Shown: positions 43,679-52,796, counted from the stretch's first letter. The stretch is 64,000 bases of DNA from Mesorhizobium sp. B2-7-1 (GCF_006440735.1 NZ_VFUA01000002.1:101534-165533), one strand, 5' to 3'. The notes: a model not told the origin generated them from the sequence alone. Made by a program: numbers and translations.

Positions 43679-45022
43679 CTATAGCTGCGTGTGAAGCCTG
43701 CTGGCCAGCCAGTCGGTAATCTTCTCGCTCAGCGGGGGCGCCTGCCACTCTGCCAGGCTGATCTGTCTGGACCGCTCAAGATCATGGTTGAACAAGTCGA
43801 TTTGCGTCAGCGCAAAATCCCTGCCGTAAACGTTCAGTGAGGCTTCGTCGTTCAACCGCAAAGATCGCTCGTCGAGATTGGTGGACCCGAAGCTCGCCCA
43901 AACGTCGTCGACGATCAGAAGCTTGGGATGATACATCGTCGGCTGGAACTCATAGATGCGCACGCCGGCTTCGAGCAACTGGCCCCAGAAGTGGCGTGAG
44001 GCTTTGCGAACGGTTGGGACATCGGTTAGCGAATTGGGCACGATGATGTCGACTGCTACCCCTCGCTTCCTGGCGTCGAGGATCTGCTGCAGCGCGATTT
44101 CATCCGGCACGAAATAGGCCATGCCGATGCGCAAGTGGTCCTTAGCCGCGGCGATTGCGGCCAGCATCATCAACTCCATATCCTCGGAGCCGTTCGGGTG
44201 TGATGAAATGATCAGTTGAGCATCGAGCTGCCCAGCGCCCTTGAGGGGAGGATAAAACTTCTCACCCTGCAAGGTCTCGCCCGTTGTCTCCAGCCAGTTT
44301 TTGGCGAACGCCGCCTGAAAGGCGCTGACCGAAGGCCCTTCAATCTGGTAGTGGGTATCCCGCCACTCACTCGGATTGCGGGCGTCTCCTAACCAGTTGT
44401 CCGCTATGCCAACACCGCCTGTAAATGCGACTTGTCCGTCCACGATGAGCAGCTTGCGGTGCGTCCGGTTGTTGACCCGATCGAGCGTGTACCAATGGAT
44501 CGGCCGATAACGTTGGAACCGCACCCCGGCACCGGTCATGATGTGGAATAGGTCTTCATCGAAAGGCAGGCTGCCGAGCCAGTCGACCAGCACGCGAACC
44601 TCTACGCCTTGGCGGGCCTTCGCTGCCAACGCATTGGCGAACTTGTAGCCGACAGATCCAGACCAATAGATATAGGTTTCCATATCAATGCTGGATTGGG
44701 CCGAGCCGATCGCTTGCAACATGGCCGGGAAAATTTCGTCGCCGTTGACCAAGGTCTGCACGGCGTTTTGGCTGAACATCTGGCCCTGCGAGTAGTTGCT
44801 CATGCTGCGCGCGAATTGTGGATCGGTCGCGTCGAACCGGTGTGGAACGATCGAGCGGATTAGGCCCGGCTCTGGGGCCAGATTCACCGCGGCCAGAGTG
44901 ACGGCGGCTGCCGCAATGGCGACTGCGGCGTGTGTGAGGATGCGGAGCCAAAGTCCGAACCTGCGCTTGGCCACAAGCGACTCGCTGTCGGCCCATAGCG
45001 TTTTAAAGTCTGGGGACTTCAC
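43679..45022 (-). CDS. Phospholipase D-type cardiolipin synthase
   Basis: 447 residues from a GTG at 45022 (a longer frame to 45196 exists). One N-terminal membrane span (ILTHAAVAIAAAAVTLAAVN). Two HxKx4D catalytic motifs: HRKLLIVDGQVAFTGG in the first half and YHPKLLIVDDVWASFGSTN in the second. This is the bacterial Cls layout that joins two phosphatidylglycerols into cardiolipin at the inner membrane. A longer start would add a basic N-terminus. Apparently monocistronic. Confidence 0.88.
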   Translation of the reverse strand: MKSPDFKTLWADSESLVAKRRFGLWLRILTHAAVAIAAAAVTLAAVNLAPEPGLIRSIVPHRFDATDPQFARSMSNYSQGQMFSQNAVQTLVNGDEIFPAMLQAIGSAQSSIDMETYIYWSGSVGYKFANALAAKARQGVEVRVLVDWLGSLPFDEDLFHIMTGAGVRFQRYRPIHWYTLDRVNNRTHRKLLIVDGQVAFTGGVGIADNWLGDARNPSEWRDTHYQIEGPSVSAFQAAFAKNWLETTGETLQGEKFYPPLKGAGQLDAQLIISSHPNGSEDMELMMLAAIAAAKDHLRIGMAYFVPDEIALQQILDARKRGVAVDIIVPNSLTDVPTVRKASRHFWGQLLEAGVRIYEFQPTMYHPKLLIVDDVWASFGSTNLDERSLRLNDEASLNVYGRDFALTQIDLFNHDLERSRQISLAEWQAPPLSEKITDWLASRLHTQL

Positions 45023-45310
45023 GTTTCTCGCCCTGCCGCCGGTTCTGGCAAATACTAACCCCAAGAATGTGCGACCCCCGTGCAAGTTCCCGGTCGACAG
45101 TCCGTTTTCACCTTCAATCCGGTCGATCCATCCGATCAGGGAAGGCGATCGGCGTAAGATGATGTGACGCCGCTGTGAAATTCGGAAAGACGGCACAGGC
45201 GCCCGTAAGGACCCAGGTCAGATTCGCGGGCCATTGAACTGCCAAGCGAATCGTCGCGGTTGCGACCAACGGGCGAACGGCAAGTTTCGGGCCCTTAGGA
45301 ACTGCCGGCC

Positions 45311-46240
45311 TCAACTGCTAGCCACCCTCCTGGGGCCGGCCATCGACGTATGGCCTGCGCGTGGCTCCAGTAACTGCCGCATTGTCAAGGCATTCTTCGG
45401 CGCAAAGCTGTTATAGTCGTTGTTGAAATAGAGCCACGCTCTGCTTGCACCGCTGCCGCGAATTCTGTCCGCCCAAACCGCCAGCTCGCTATGCGAATAG
45501 TCATGCCGGTACCATCGCTTCGGGCCATGAAATCGCACGTAGATCTCATCGGCAGTGTGCACCAAGACATCAGGGAGACGAGGCCCACTGCACGAGCAGA
45601 AGATTGCGCCGCTATCGCGAAATGCCGCGTATACCGTCTCATTCCACCAGCTGGCGTGACGAAACTCCACAACGTTACGTCGGGCTGGATCAAGCTGACC
45701 TAGAATGCCCTTCAGTCTTGCCTTCGTGAAATGGTAGCTGGGAGGTAGCTGAAACAGAAAGCATCCCATCCGATCGCCGAGGATATCGGCGATCAGCCCG
45801 AAATCTTTGACGAGGGTTGCCGTGCCGCTGAACTTCTTGATGTGGGTTATCAGTTCGCAGACTTTGACCGTGTAAATGAACTTGCGATCGATGGGCTGAC
45901 GGCGCCACGCTTTGACGTTCGACAGAGTTGGCCACGAATAGAAGGAAGCGTTTATCTCGACAGTGTCGAAATGGTCGGTGTAGTGGGTGAACCAGGCAGC
46001 GGTTGGCAGCTCGCCCGGATAAAACTGCCCTCGCCATTTCCAGTAGAACCATCCAGAGCAGCCAACATAGACAGAGTGCTCGAGGGGCGGTGGGGCAAAC
46101 CCGCTTTCCGTCACAGCCTCCAACCGCGCGAGATGCATTTTCTTGGCGCGCCCGATGTTTTCGGTCCGCTGCTTCTCCCTGCGCAGCTTACGACGGTCGC
46201 GGCGTTCATCAGCGTTAACTTCTCTCTTGATGGCGTCCAC
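45311..46240 (-). CDS. DUF72 family protein
   Basis: 309 residues. The DUF72 TIM-barrel pattern is clear: YVGCSGWFYWKWRGQFYPG, FDTVEINASFYSWPTLSNVK, FLFQLPPSYHF, VEFRHASWWN, YVRFHGPKRWY and AWLYFNNDYN. A GTG at 46240 with AGGAAGG upstream is a plausible start and includes a basic, helical N-terminal extension of about 35 residues not usual for DUF72; ATG at about 46135 would remove it. Function unproven in the family. Confidence 0.8.
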   Translation of the reverse strand: MDAIKREVNADERRDRRKLRREKQRTENIGRAKKMHLARLEAVTESGFAPPPLEHSVYVGCSGWFYWKWRGQFYPGELPTAAWFTHYTDHFDTVEINASFYSWPTLSNVKAWRRQPIDRKFIYTVKVCELITHIKKFSGTATLVKDFGLIADILGDRMGCFLFQLPPSYHFTKARLKGILGQLDPARRNVVEFRHASWWNETVYAAFRDSGAIFCSCSGPRLPDVLVHTADEIYVRFHGPKRWYRHDYSHSELAVWADRIRGSGASRAWLYFNNDYNSFAPKNALTMRQLLEPRAGHTSMAGPRRVASS

Positions 46241-46640
46241 GCGTACCCTTCCTGGTTCTGCGGCATAACGCGGCGCAAGCCGAATGGGTCCGGTCTCAGA
46301 GTGCCGGAGCCAACGGAACTTTCTGGCCGCACCGACCTCGGCTTTTCGGTCCCAATCGAATGGAACCGGATGAAGCGCCGCCGTTCGTCTGCTGAACCGC
46401 TCTTTCGTGCCGCTGATTGTGGTGGCAGCGGCTATTTGTTCTTCGTCGTACAACGCGCTCGGCAGGTGGATTCCGCCACCTTTGCATGAGGCCGGACGGC
46501 ATCACCGGAAAGACGACCGTCTTTTCGAGCGCCCCAGGTGGGTTGAAGCCGGAAAGCCGGCTAAAGCCAACTTGGCGAGGCAGGATCTTCGCGCTGCGTA
46601 AGCCGATCTCGCCTCCTCCTTTGCCAGCGATTAGCACCTC

Positions 46641-46760
46641 AACGAAGCTGCTCGAATTCGCTTGGTGTGATCACCGGTGTCGGGGCTAGAGGTCGGCTCA
46701 ATGGCGACGGCCCCGCCGGCCGCAGCGCTGTTCTGCTTTCAGTTTGCTCGGTCCTCGCAG
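46641..46760 (+). pseudogene. Remnant of a second Nramp-like transporter gene
   Basis: Across three frames the sequence reads TKLLEFA, GVITGVG and LEVGSMATAPPAAALFCFQF. This matches the first 40 residues of the transporter at 21852 (MKKLLEISLGVVTSVGG, LEVGSMATAAQAGALFGFQL), including its unusual EVGS motif. The rest of the gene is gone. Confidence 0.75.
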
Positions 46761-46790
46761 CTCGCCCCGGTAGGCGGTGCCGAACAGAGC

Positions 46791-47012
46791 ATGCTAGAAA
46801 AATGGATAAGCAAAAAGCCTGCGTTCGTGATCTATCCCCCGCCTTCGAAGGATCTCCCGTTCCTTGCCGTCATCTTAAAACCAGATGGGTCTGCAACAGC
46901 TCACCAGTTTGCGACAGAGCGAGAAGCTTCTGCCTTTAACCTTTTTGTCGATAAGCAGGCCCCGCAATTTCGAGCAGATCCTTGTCGCATTTCGGGTTTT
47001 TCAGGTCGTTAA
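46791..47012 (+). CDS. Small hypothetical protein overlapping the Ku relic
   Basis: 73 residues: MLEKWISKKPAFVIYPPPSK, then LPFLAVILKPDGSATAHQFA and EREASAFNLFV. Coding-like composition, but the ribosome site is weak and the 3' end overlaps the degenerate ku on the other strand. Family not recognised. Confidence 0.4.
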   Translation: MLEKWISKKPAFVIYPPPSKDLPFLAVILKPDGSATAHQFATEREASAFNLFVDKQAPQFRADPCRISGFSGR

Positions 47013-47545
47013 ATCGCTGCGCTCCGAGACCATCTCGTTCTGGGTGCGCAACTCGGTCAACAGCATCCCTTTGCCGAAAGGCTGGATGATAACCTCCCGG
47101 CCGCTCTGGTAAAGAACAACGCAGGATGGCGCCGCGACCGGCTTCTTGGCCATGGCTCCGCGCAACACCGAAAACGCCTCGACAGCGCGCCGTGGGGAAT
47201 GACGTAATAGGGCTTTTCGAGATAGCGCGTGCCGATTTAGTCGATGGCGACGAAGCCTTCCACGTCCAGCGTATGTCGCGACGTGAGCTTCAGCTTCTTG
47301 ATCTCGTCCGGTTCGATCTCGAGGAGTCGCCCTGCTCCGCCCCGTAGCCCTTGATCTGGTCCTCCGAGAGGGACCAACCCAGTCTCTTCATGGATATTGG
47401 CGCTTTTGACTGGCAGGCCGTCGTCGCGGTGGAGTATCTTGAAATGGGCCTTCCCGGCCTCTGTGGTCGCGCCCACCGGCTTGACCACGCAAGCGACCGA
47501 CCCCACCTTGAGGAAACCCTTCCAAACCGCGCGTGGCGCCGCCAT
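46936..47545 (-). pseudogene. ku: Ku non-homologous end-joining protein, nonsense and frameshifts
   Basis: The ATG at 47545 has GAGGAA upstream. The product is Ku-like: MAAPRAVWKGFLKVGSVACV, AHFKILHRDDGLPVKSANIH, EPDEIKKLKLTSRHTLDVEG, VAID. A TAA (about 47237) stands where Glu fits. The frame then continues RYLEKPYYVIP, shifts near 47190 to AVEAFSVLRGAMAKKPVAAP and FGKGMLLTELRTQNEMVSE, and shifts again near 47010 before ending near 46936. The C-terminal third of Ku is altered. The promoter is intact. Confidence 0.8.
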
Positions 47546-47573
47546 ATGTTGTTCCTCATCGATCCAATCACAA

Positions 47574-47600
47574 GGAACAGTTGGCGCTGAGCATGGTTCC
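47574..47600. promoter_or_regulatory. Two-way EcfG/RpoE2-type promoter element
   Basis: The 27-base element begins with GGAAC and ends with GTTCC with 17 bases between, so each strand reads GGAAC-N17-GTT. On the minus strand it lies 31 bases before ku (47545); on the plus strand 30 bases before the ATG at 47628. Confidence 0.75.
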
Positions 47601-47627
47601 CTATCCAACCAATGCGATCAGGCAACC

Positions 47628-47888
47628 ATGCAGGCGAAAGCGACTTACGATTCGGTAGAGGGCACATTCACGATCGAGAAAGGTATCTGCAAGGGGGCGT
47701 TCCCGCTGACCCACTTGCCGAAGTGGCTGAATTTCTATAGCCAGCAAATGCAGCGGTATCCCGCGCATGCACCGTCCTATACGGAAGATGTAAAAGCGCT
47801 CGAAGCACTCGCGGCCGCAGCCCGTCGACAGTCAGCCCACCCCGACACCACAAGTTCCAGGATTAACGTTCGCACAAGCTTCAGCTAA
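47628..47888 (+). CDS. Small hypothetical protein divergent from ku
   Basis: 86 residues: ATYDSVEGTFTIEKGICKGA, then LPKWLNFYSQQMQRYPAHAP and an Ala/Arg-rich helical tail. An AGGCAACC precedes the ATG at 47628. It shares the two-way promoter with ku. Family not recognised. Confidence 0.65.
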   Translation: MQAKATYDSVEGTFTIEKGICKGAFPLTHLPKWLNFYSQQMQRYPAHAPSYTEDVKALEALAAAARRQSAHPDTTSSRINVRTSFS

Positions 47889-47924
47889 TAACCTAGCCTC
47901 AGCCGCTGTTTACGGGAGGCCGAG

Positions 47925-48128
47925 ATGCATCACCCCACTAGGCTTGAGAACCTGCAGTTTGCCCGCTCAATGCTGAAGGAGGTCCGCAGTAGGTTGGACG
48001 CATCGGGCGAGGCACTTCTGACCTATCTACTTGATATGGTCGTGATTGAAGCTGACGAGCGGGCAACGGCGATCCGGCTTGCTCAGCAGTCTACCACCGC
48101 GATTGCACTACCTGCGATGATCTATTGA
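47925..48128 (+). CDS. Small helical hypothetical protein
   Basis: 67 residues: LENLQFARSMLKEVRSRLDA, then ALLTYLLDMVVIEADERATA. GGGAGG precedes the ATG at 47925. It follows the previous gene by 36 bases and could be co-transcribed from the two-way promoter. Cytoplasmic; no family. Confidence 0.65.
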   Translation: MHHPTRLENLQFARSMLKEVRSRLDASGEALLTYLLDMVVIEADERATAIRLAQQSTTAIALPAMIY

Positions 48129-48371
48129 GCCGTTGTGAAAGAGGCCGCCTGCCATGGGTGCCAGACGGGCTCTTTATCCGGCCTCTCTGCGGATTCGCAT
48201 TTCCAGTGTGGTTGCGAAGACACCCGCCCGACGTGGCGCGCGGCTAAAAGCAGCTCAGCCCGCGCGCCGCCTGTTTGATCAACTTCACCCTTGGTCGATA
48301 TTCCATTAGCGATTGCTTGACTAATCCGGCGCTCGCTCCAGAATTGGCGAGGAAGTCGCCATCCGCCGACT

Positions 48372-48527
48372 GTGCGCCGGCGCGTCACGGCGTACCGGCT
48401 GAGCGTTTCGGTCCCGACCTACAATCACCACTCGATCCGCGAGATGGCTCAAGTGGCGAACGGGCAGCCGATCGAGCTAGTGGCGCTACCTAAGCGGAAG
48501 ACGTCGCACATCGACAAAACGACCTGA
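48372..48527 (+). CDS. Possible small gene
   Basis: 51 codons from a GTG: VTAYRLSVSVPTYNHHSIRE then MAQVANGQPIELVALPKRK. The composition is coding-like but start and ribosome site are weak; it may be the tail of a broken gene. Confidence 0.3.
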   Translation: MRRRVTAYRLSVSVPTYNHHSIREMAQVANGQPIELVALPKRKTSHIDKTT

Positions 48528-48924
48528 TAATTGACTCGCTGTCGGCGGCTGACGGGATGAGCGATATTGTGCGCCGCGCGAGGCCTGCACTTAACGAATG
48601 TTAAGTTACCGAGCCGCCGATCCAATTCGCACTGATATGCCTGAATAAGGCGGTGTGCGTGCCGCCTGCTTACCCTACGGCCGATCTAAGGCGCGATATC
48701 AAATGAGAGCCGGATTACGCGGGACAAATTCCGCACGTCGAAGTTGGTAGCTCACTTCTGTTGCCGGGAACGCCAAGCCTGAAGAAATGGGACTGCGATT
48801 CGCCTCTGGGCCCAATTCGGCGGCGCTTTGCTCCAACCATAGACTTCACTCCAATAGAGCCTCCTTACGAGTGGGTTCAAACCCATGGCGCGGCAAACGT
48901 GGCCGGGAGGCTGAATTTCGGGAA
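48528..48924. other. About 400 bases with nothing recognised
   Basis: No convincing gene, hairpin or promoter motif. Open frames here are either very short or antisense to the DUF768 gene. Confidence 0.5.
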
Positions 48925-49311
48925 CTACACCTTGCCAAGCTTACCCTCGAGCTCTTTCACGAAATGAGCTTCGTTGAGAAGCGTTTCCCAGTCAGTGCCG
49001 ATCCGCTCGACCAGATCACGGGCCTGGGTCTCGGTGATGTTTCCCTCTCGCGCTAGCCTCCCTGCCAGAAGATCGAATTCGCTTAAATCGTCATCGGCTA
49101 AATTGCCTTCGCGATGATGCATCGCCTCGAAGATCACCGCATAAACACTCGCGACCTCCTCGTTGATCTCGTCGGCTGAGATTCTTTCGGCCGCGGCGGC
49201 TTTCATCAATTCATCGGCTAGATCACTGACGGCGAGGGGATCATTCGTCATCGCGTTGGGCAGATGCTCCGCCATCCATTTGTCGAAGAAGTTCAGCCCG
49301 CGCGTGCTCAT
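48925..49311 (-). CDS. DUF768 protein
   Basis: 128 residues beginning MSTRGLNFFDKWMAEHLP, a hallmark of DUF768, a family I know mainly from Mesorhizobium. Mostly helical and acidic (SDLADELMKAAAAERISADE, then a central segment and VERIGTDWETLLNEAHF). No signal peptide. Relative of the shorter protein at 17901. Function unknown. Confidence 0.8.
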   Translation of the reverse strand: MSTRGLNFFDKWMAEHLPNAMTNDPLAVSDLADELMKAAAAERISADEINEEVASVYAVIFEAMHHREGNLADDDLSEFDLLAGRLAREGNITETQARDLVERIGTDWETLLNEAHFVKELEGKLGKV

Positions 49312-49433
49312 CCTGCTTAAGGCAGATAACCGATCTAGGTTCCCCTCATCGAATTTCGATCTTGTGTGATCACGCTATGTCCCGGAGGCTTATTTTAGCT
49401 AATTAGGATGTGCGGCGGACTTTTGATTCGCAA

Positions 49434-49490
49434 GGCCGGCGCCCGCTTTCAGGCAATTCCACCCAACGGAAGGCGCCGGCCGCCCTTTTT
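49434..49490 (+). terminator. Long-stem hairpin followed by a T-run
   Basis: Arms GGCCGGCGCC (49434-49443) and GGCGCCGGCC (49472-49481), loop of 28 bases, then GCCCTTTTT. It has the look of a plus-strand terminator, yet no plus-strand gene ends just upstream; it may be left from a lost gene. The flanks 49312-49693 hold no other feature I can support. Confidence 0.45.
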
Positions 49491-49693
49491 GCTGATGACG
49501 CGAGAGCTCTCTCTCGATCACGGCCGGCTGCAGCAAAAGTCTGACGAGGGCTTACGACTTTAGAGCCGCGCCACTTGGTAATTAAGGCCTACCGCGTGGT
49601 TTCTACGAAACATTCAACGACGAAACGCATTGCAATTCCACCGCCAGCTTTTGTGGCATCGAGCGGTCATCGGAAACAATGCGGAGTCATCTT

Positions 49694-49993
49694 ATGAAAA
49701 CCATCATCAGCAATTCGCTAGCTGCACTGGTCCTGCTGGCCGGCATCGGCGCGGCAGCCGCCGACGAAATTGTCCTCTCGCCCGACCAGGAAACTACCAT
49801 TCGCACATACGTGAAGAAGGAACCTCTAGCGTCGGTTAAGCTGCCTGGCGTCGAGCTCAATGTCGGATCCAAGCTGTCCGAGAAGGTCGAGCTTCATCAG
49901 GTTCCGAACGTCAAGTATCGCTACACCGTCATTGACAATCGAACCGTCGTTGTCGATCCCGATACCCACACGATCGTCAAGGTCCTGGATTGA
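49694..49993 (+). CDS. DUF1236 periplasmic protein
   Basis: 99 residues. A signal peptide (AALVLLAGIGAAAA) is followed by the DUF1236 pattern: LSPDQETTIRTYVKKEP, then VGSKLSEKVELHQVPNV and YTVIDNRTVVVDPDTHTIVK. The ATG at 49694 has GGAG 8 bases upstream. Small beta-rich periplasmic proteins of this kind are widespread in Rhizobiales; function unknown. Confidence 0.82.
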   Translation: MKTIISNSLAALVLLAGIGAAAADEIVLSPDQETTIRTYVKKEPLASVKLPGVELNVGSKLSEKVELHQVPNVKYRYTVIDNRTVVVDPDTHTIVKVLD

Positions 49994-50056
49994 CCTTTGA
50001 GTGACCATTCCTGCCTGCCGAGCCGGCGGGAGTGTTTCAATGGAAGGATATTTGCA

Positions 50057-50134
50057 ATGCACAGTATCATCTACATTGTAGGCCTTGTAGTCGTGATTCT
50101 CGCAGTCTTGAGCTTCTTCGGTCTGCGCCGTTAG
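50057..50134 (+). CDS. 25-residue single-span membrane peptide (paralogue of 23843-23917)
   Basis: It encodes MHSIIYIVGLVVVILAVLSF followed by FGLRR. GGAAGGA lies 8 bases before the ATG. It closely resembles the 24-residue peptide at 23843. It follows the DUF1236 gene by 63 bases and may be co-transcribed. Confidence 0.7.
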   Translation: MHSIIYIVGLVVVILAVLSFFGLRR

Positions 50135-50300
50135 ATTGAAGGTGGTCGGTAAGAGACGCTCTCTTCTGGTCAGCGCCGCCCGGACCTTGGTCGGAGATTC
50201 ACAGAGAAACATCAGCAGAGCGTCATCGTTGAAGTTCGCGGCACATGGGTAGGACTGGAACAAATTACTTAGCGTGCCGCCGTTGGGGTAGCACCTGACA

Positions 50301-50324
50301 GCCCGCTCTAATCCGGGCGGGCTT
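50301..50324. terminator. Hairpin terminator
   Basis: Stem AGCCCGC / GCGGGCT followed by TTGCTGTCTCTT on the plus strand. The interval 50135-50424 contains nothing else I can support. Confidence 0.5.
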
Positions 50325-50424
50325 TGCTGTCTCTTCCATCGGAACGCTGGCCTGACAGACAACAGGTGTTCGGCCGTCCGGTCTCTGTTGCTGCGTTTAT
50401 CGGGTAAGGACGCCGTCCGGTGGG

Positions 50425-50589
50425 TCATTCCCCGGGTGGCTCAAGGCCGAAATCCTTGTAGTCCGGTGCTAGCGGGCGGCGCTCGTAATCGACCGGGCCA
50501 TTGAGCAAAGTCTGCCTCACCTGACCGACGTCCCTGCCAAACTTGAACGCAGCATAAATTGCCCCGAGGCCAATCAATAATCTAAGCAT
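50425..50589 (-). CDS. Small membrane-associated protein
   Basis: 54 residues: a short hydrophobic start (MLRLLIGLGAIYAAFKFG), then RDVGQVRQTLLNGPVDYERR and a proline-containing tail. GGAG precedes the ATG at 50589. One N-terminal membrane helix. No family named. Confidence 0.6.
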   Translation of the reverse strand: MLRLLIGLGAIYAAFKFGRDVGQVRQTLLNGPVDYERRPLAPDYKDFGLEPPGE

Positions 50590-50893
50590 ATTCGTTCTCC
50601 GCTGGTTTCCGATGATTGCCAAACGGAAACCCGCGCCCCTCGGCAAGGACGCGGGCCGGTGTTTCCACCATTTCTGCGACCGTTTGAGGGGGACAATCGC
50701 AGACGAGGTTCAACATCGCGGACGATTGCTTGTTCCGAATCGTCAAAAAGAAACACGCCGGCCAAGGCCGACGGGCCACTTCGCTCAAACTGAGGTGTGT
50801 CCTTTTTCCTAGCCGGTCCGCTTGGTTCTCCTTAAGCCTCTATTTCCTTTTCAAGCGGTAGGTATGGCATGGAGCGTTTCAGGTTGCCCGTCC

Positions 50894-51136
50894 ATGTCAG
50901 TGCACGCCTATCCAATCAGTGGAGAGCTTCTCGCCATTCGGATCGTGGCCGACGCGATCGCACGGCTTCCGAACGAGGCGGCTGCTCAGCTTTGGCGAGA
51001 GACTGCTACGCACCTGCTTTCAGTCGCAATCGAACGCGGGCAGAACGCTAACGACGCGCGCGCAGAAGTCCGTCGCTTCTTCGACGAGGTTCAGATCGCC
51101 CTACATAGCGACATGTCGGTCAGGCCGTTGTCATAA
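50894..51136 (+). CDS. Small helical hypothetical protein
   Basis: 80 residues: ISGELLAIRIVADAIARLPN, then AAAQLWRETATHLLSVAIER and VRRFFDEVQIALHS. Amphipathic helices, cytoplasmic. Start at 50894 chosen by content; the ribosome site is weak. Confidence 0.5.
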   Translation: MSVHAYPISGELLAIRIVADAIARLPNEAAAQLWRETATHLLSVAIERGQNANDARAEVRRFFDEVQIALHSDMSVRPLS

Positions 51137-51252
51137 GATCGATCCCGAGCTGGGGCTTTGCCCGAGCAAGGCAGCGGTCGCACCGCTCCAACGTTCGAAC
51201 GGGGCTTAGATCAATTGCCGCTTCAGGCGCCGAGAGCCGGCGTGGACTAAAG

Positions 51253-51436
51253 TCAGGAATTTGTCAGATACTTCCCAAGCGCAATGCCTGGCGCCTCGAT
51301 GAGCCGATAATCGACATGATCCGGAAAGATGCAAGCCCGCTCCTTCGCGAGGCGCGGCTGCTCGGGAAGGGCTAACCCGCTTGGCCTGGACCTCGTTATC
51401 GAATCCCTTGGCGAGAGTCGCTGGAATATAGCTCAT
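51253..51436 (-). pseudogene. Possible small gene with one frameshift
   Basis: MSYIPATLAKGFDNEVQAKR continues, after a one-base shift near 51375, as LALPEQPRLAKERACIFPDH and VDYRLIEAPGIALGKYLTN to a stop at 51253. The second part is clearly coding-like. No family recognised. Confidence 0.35.
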
Positions 51437-51584
51437 CGCTGGCAGTTCGGATTGGTTTCAGACGTGCCGAGCGTCTGTCGAAGATCGGTGAGCAACACCT
51501 GATCGGCCCGGCCCGTCCCTCACAGGTGCGGGCTTCCGGCTCGGCCACGGCCGTTGTGCCGCCGCGACAACAACAGGAACAGCA

Positions 51585-52014
51585 ATGAAGCATCAGACAC
51601 CATATGAACTCGAACCGGTTGCCGTCATTGATCGGCTTGGATTGATCCCTCTGCGACGAGAAAGCAGCGATAGAGCGGTGGGCGGAACCGCTCGAAAGAA
51701 CACGCCTTCGGTGGCTGGCTGCACTCACAGGCACCGAATATGTCGATCCCGAAGTTCGACAGGGAGCACGGGCGGCAGGACCCCCGCTTACGGTCGCGTT
51801 CGAGGACCCGCTGTTGCGTGCGGCCGAATTGCAGTCGGACACCTACAGGGAGGCCAAGCGCTCATTCGAACTATCGGATTGGCAGTTGCACGAAGTCGTC
51901 TGCAGCTGTCATGCCGGCACGATCATGCAGGCAAGCTGGGTTGCCGGACGTGTGCGCCGGATCATGACCGGCAACAAGATCCTAGCCTGGCTCAGAAGCA
52001 GTCTTATGCATTGA
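51585..52014 (+). pseudogene. Hypothetical protein, frameshifted near the start
   Basis: From the ATG at 51585 (AGGA upstream) MKHQTPYELEPVAVIDRLGL, then a frame change near 51650 to DEKAAIERWAEPLERTRLRW, LTGTEYVDPEVRQGARAAGP, AFEDPLLRAAELQSD and WQLHEVVCSCHAGTIMQASW to 52014. About 143 residues when joined. Family unknown. Confidence 0.5.
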
Positions 52015-52275
52015 AATCCCGATGACACGGCCCGCCACAGACGGGCCATATCTCGAACATTTCGAGGCTGCTACCCACCTGGCATGTTGGAGGCCGGATC
52101 TGAGGCCTGCTCCCACCAAGGGATCCGGCGTCACAGGCCCGCGTTCGGCTTCCGAACCTTCCGACTCGATCTCCTTCACGGCCTGATCCCAATGCTCCTG
52201 CTGGCGTCCGTCCGGACGGCCTTCCCGCTCCCAGATTTCGGGAGCGCGTTGCTTGATGCGCTCTTCCCTGTCCAT
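51982..52275 (-). CDS. DUF2934 protein
   Basis: 97 residues. The N-terminus REERIKQRAPEIWEREGRPD then GRQQEHWDQA is the DUF2934 signature. The C-terminal 45 residues look unrelated to the family and overlap the end of the gene on the other strand, so the protein may have been extended by a 3' change. GAGGAG precedes the ATG at 52275. General-stress promoter at 52317. Confidence 0.72.
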   Translation of the reverse strand: MDREERIKQRAPEIWEREGRPDGRQQEHWDQAVKEIESEGSEAERGPVTPDPLVGAGLRSGLQHARWVAASKCSRYGPSVAGRVIGISMHKTASEPG

Positions 52276-52316
52276 GCTGGTCTCCTCTTGCGCCGGCTGG
52301 CACTTTGCCCGCGCCT

Positions 52317-52341
52317 AACCGGGTGCCTTGGCGTTGGTTCC
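52317..52341 (-). promoter_or_regulatory. EcfG/RpoE2-type promoter of the DUF2934 gene
   Basis: Minus-strand GGAAC-N17-GTT, 41 bases before the ATG at 52275. Confidence 0.7.
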
Positions 52342-52384
52342 CCGGGATGAGCGAGCGAAAAGAGCAGCCCCGTGCGAATCCGTT

Positions 52385-52408
52385 GGCCCGCCTCTTCCAA
52401 GGCGGGCC
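52385..52408 (-). terminator. Hairpin after the broken Gly/Asn-rich gene
   Basis: Stem GGCCCGCC / GGCGGGCC with an 8-base loop, 3 bases beyond 52412. It resembles the terminator that follows the intact paralogue (14346-14370). Confidence 0.5.
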
Positions 52409-52411
52409 TTG

Positions 52412-52725
52412 TTATCGAGGGGAGGATTTATTGTTGCAGTTCTGCATGTTGGAAGTGGTGTTGCCGCTTGCCGTATTGTCGGTGTCGTTGCCGGCGGCAT
52501 CCTTGCACGGTCGCCGGCGCCGCCCGCGCTTGTGGGCTGCTGCGTCGTGGCATTCTGCCGTTCTGATTGTTCCAGTGTTACCGCTGTTTGTCCCAGCGCC
52601 ATTGTCGGTGCCAGTGGCGGCGCCTGTGCCGTTATTGCCGCTACCGTTGCGGGAACCGCTGGACTGAGCCATGCCGATGTGGCCAAAGCCAGCACGATGG
52701 CGGATGCCGAAATCAGTTTGATCAT
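52412..52725 (-). pseudogene. Paralogue of the 14392 exported protein, three frameshifts
   Basis: The signal part MIKLISASAIVLALATSA lies in one frame. MAQSSGSRNGSGNNGTGAAT lies in a second. QNATTQQPTSAGGAGDR returns to the first, and CKDAAGNDTDNTASGNTTSN with MQNCN is in the second again. Joined, it matches the intact 103-residue protein at 14392 along its whole length. Confidence 0.72.
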
Positions 52726-52796
52726 GAGAAGAAAATCTCCCTGTGGTCGCTTCGTTGCGATGCGACCCGAACCAGGGATTTCTCCGCGTGTTCATT

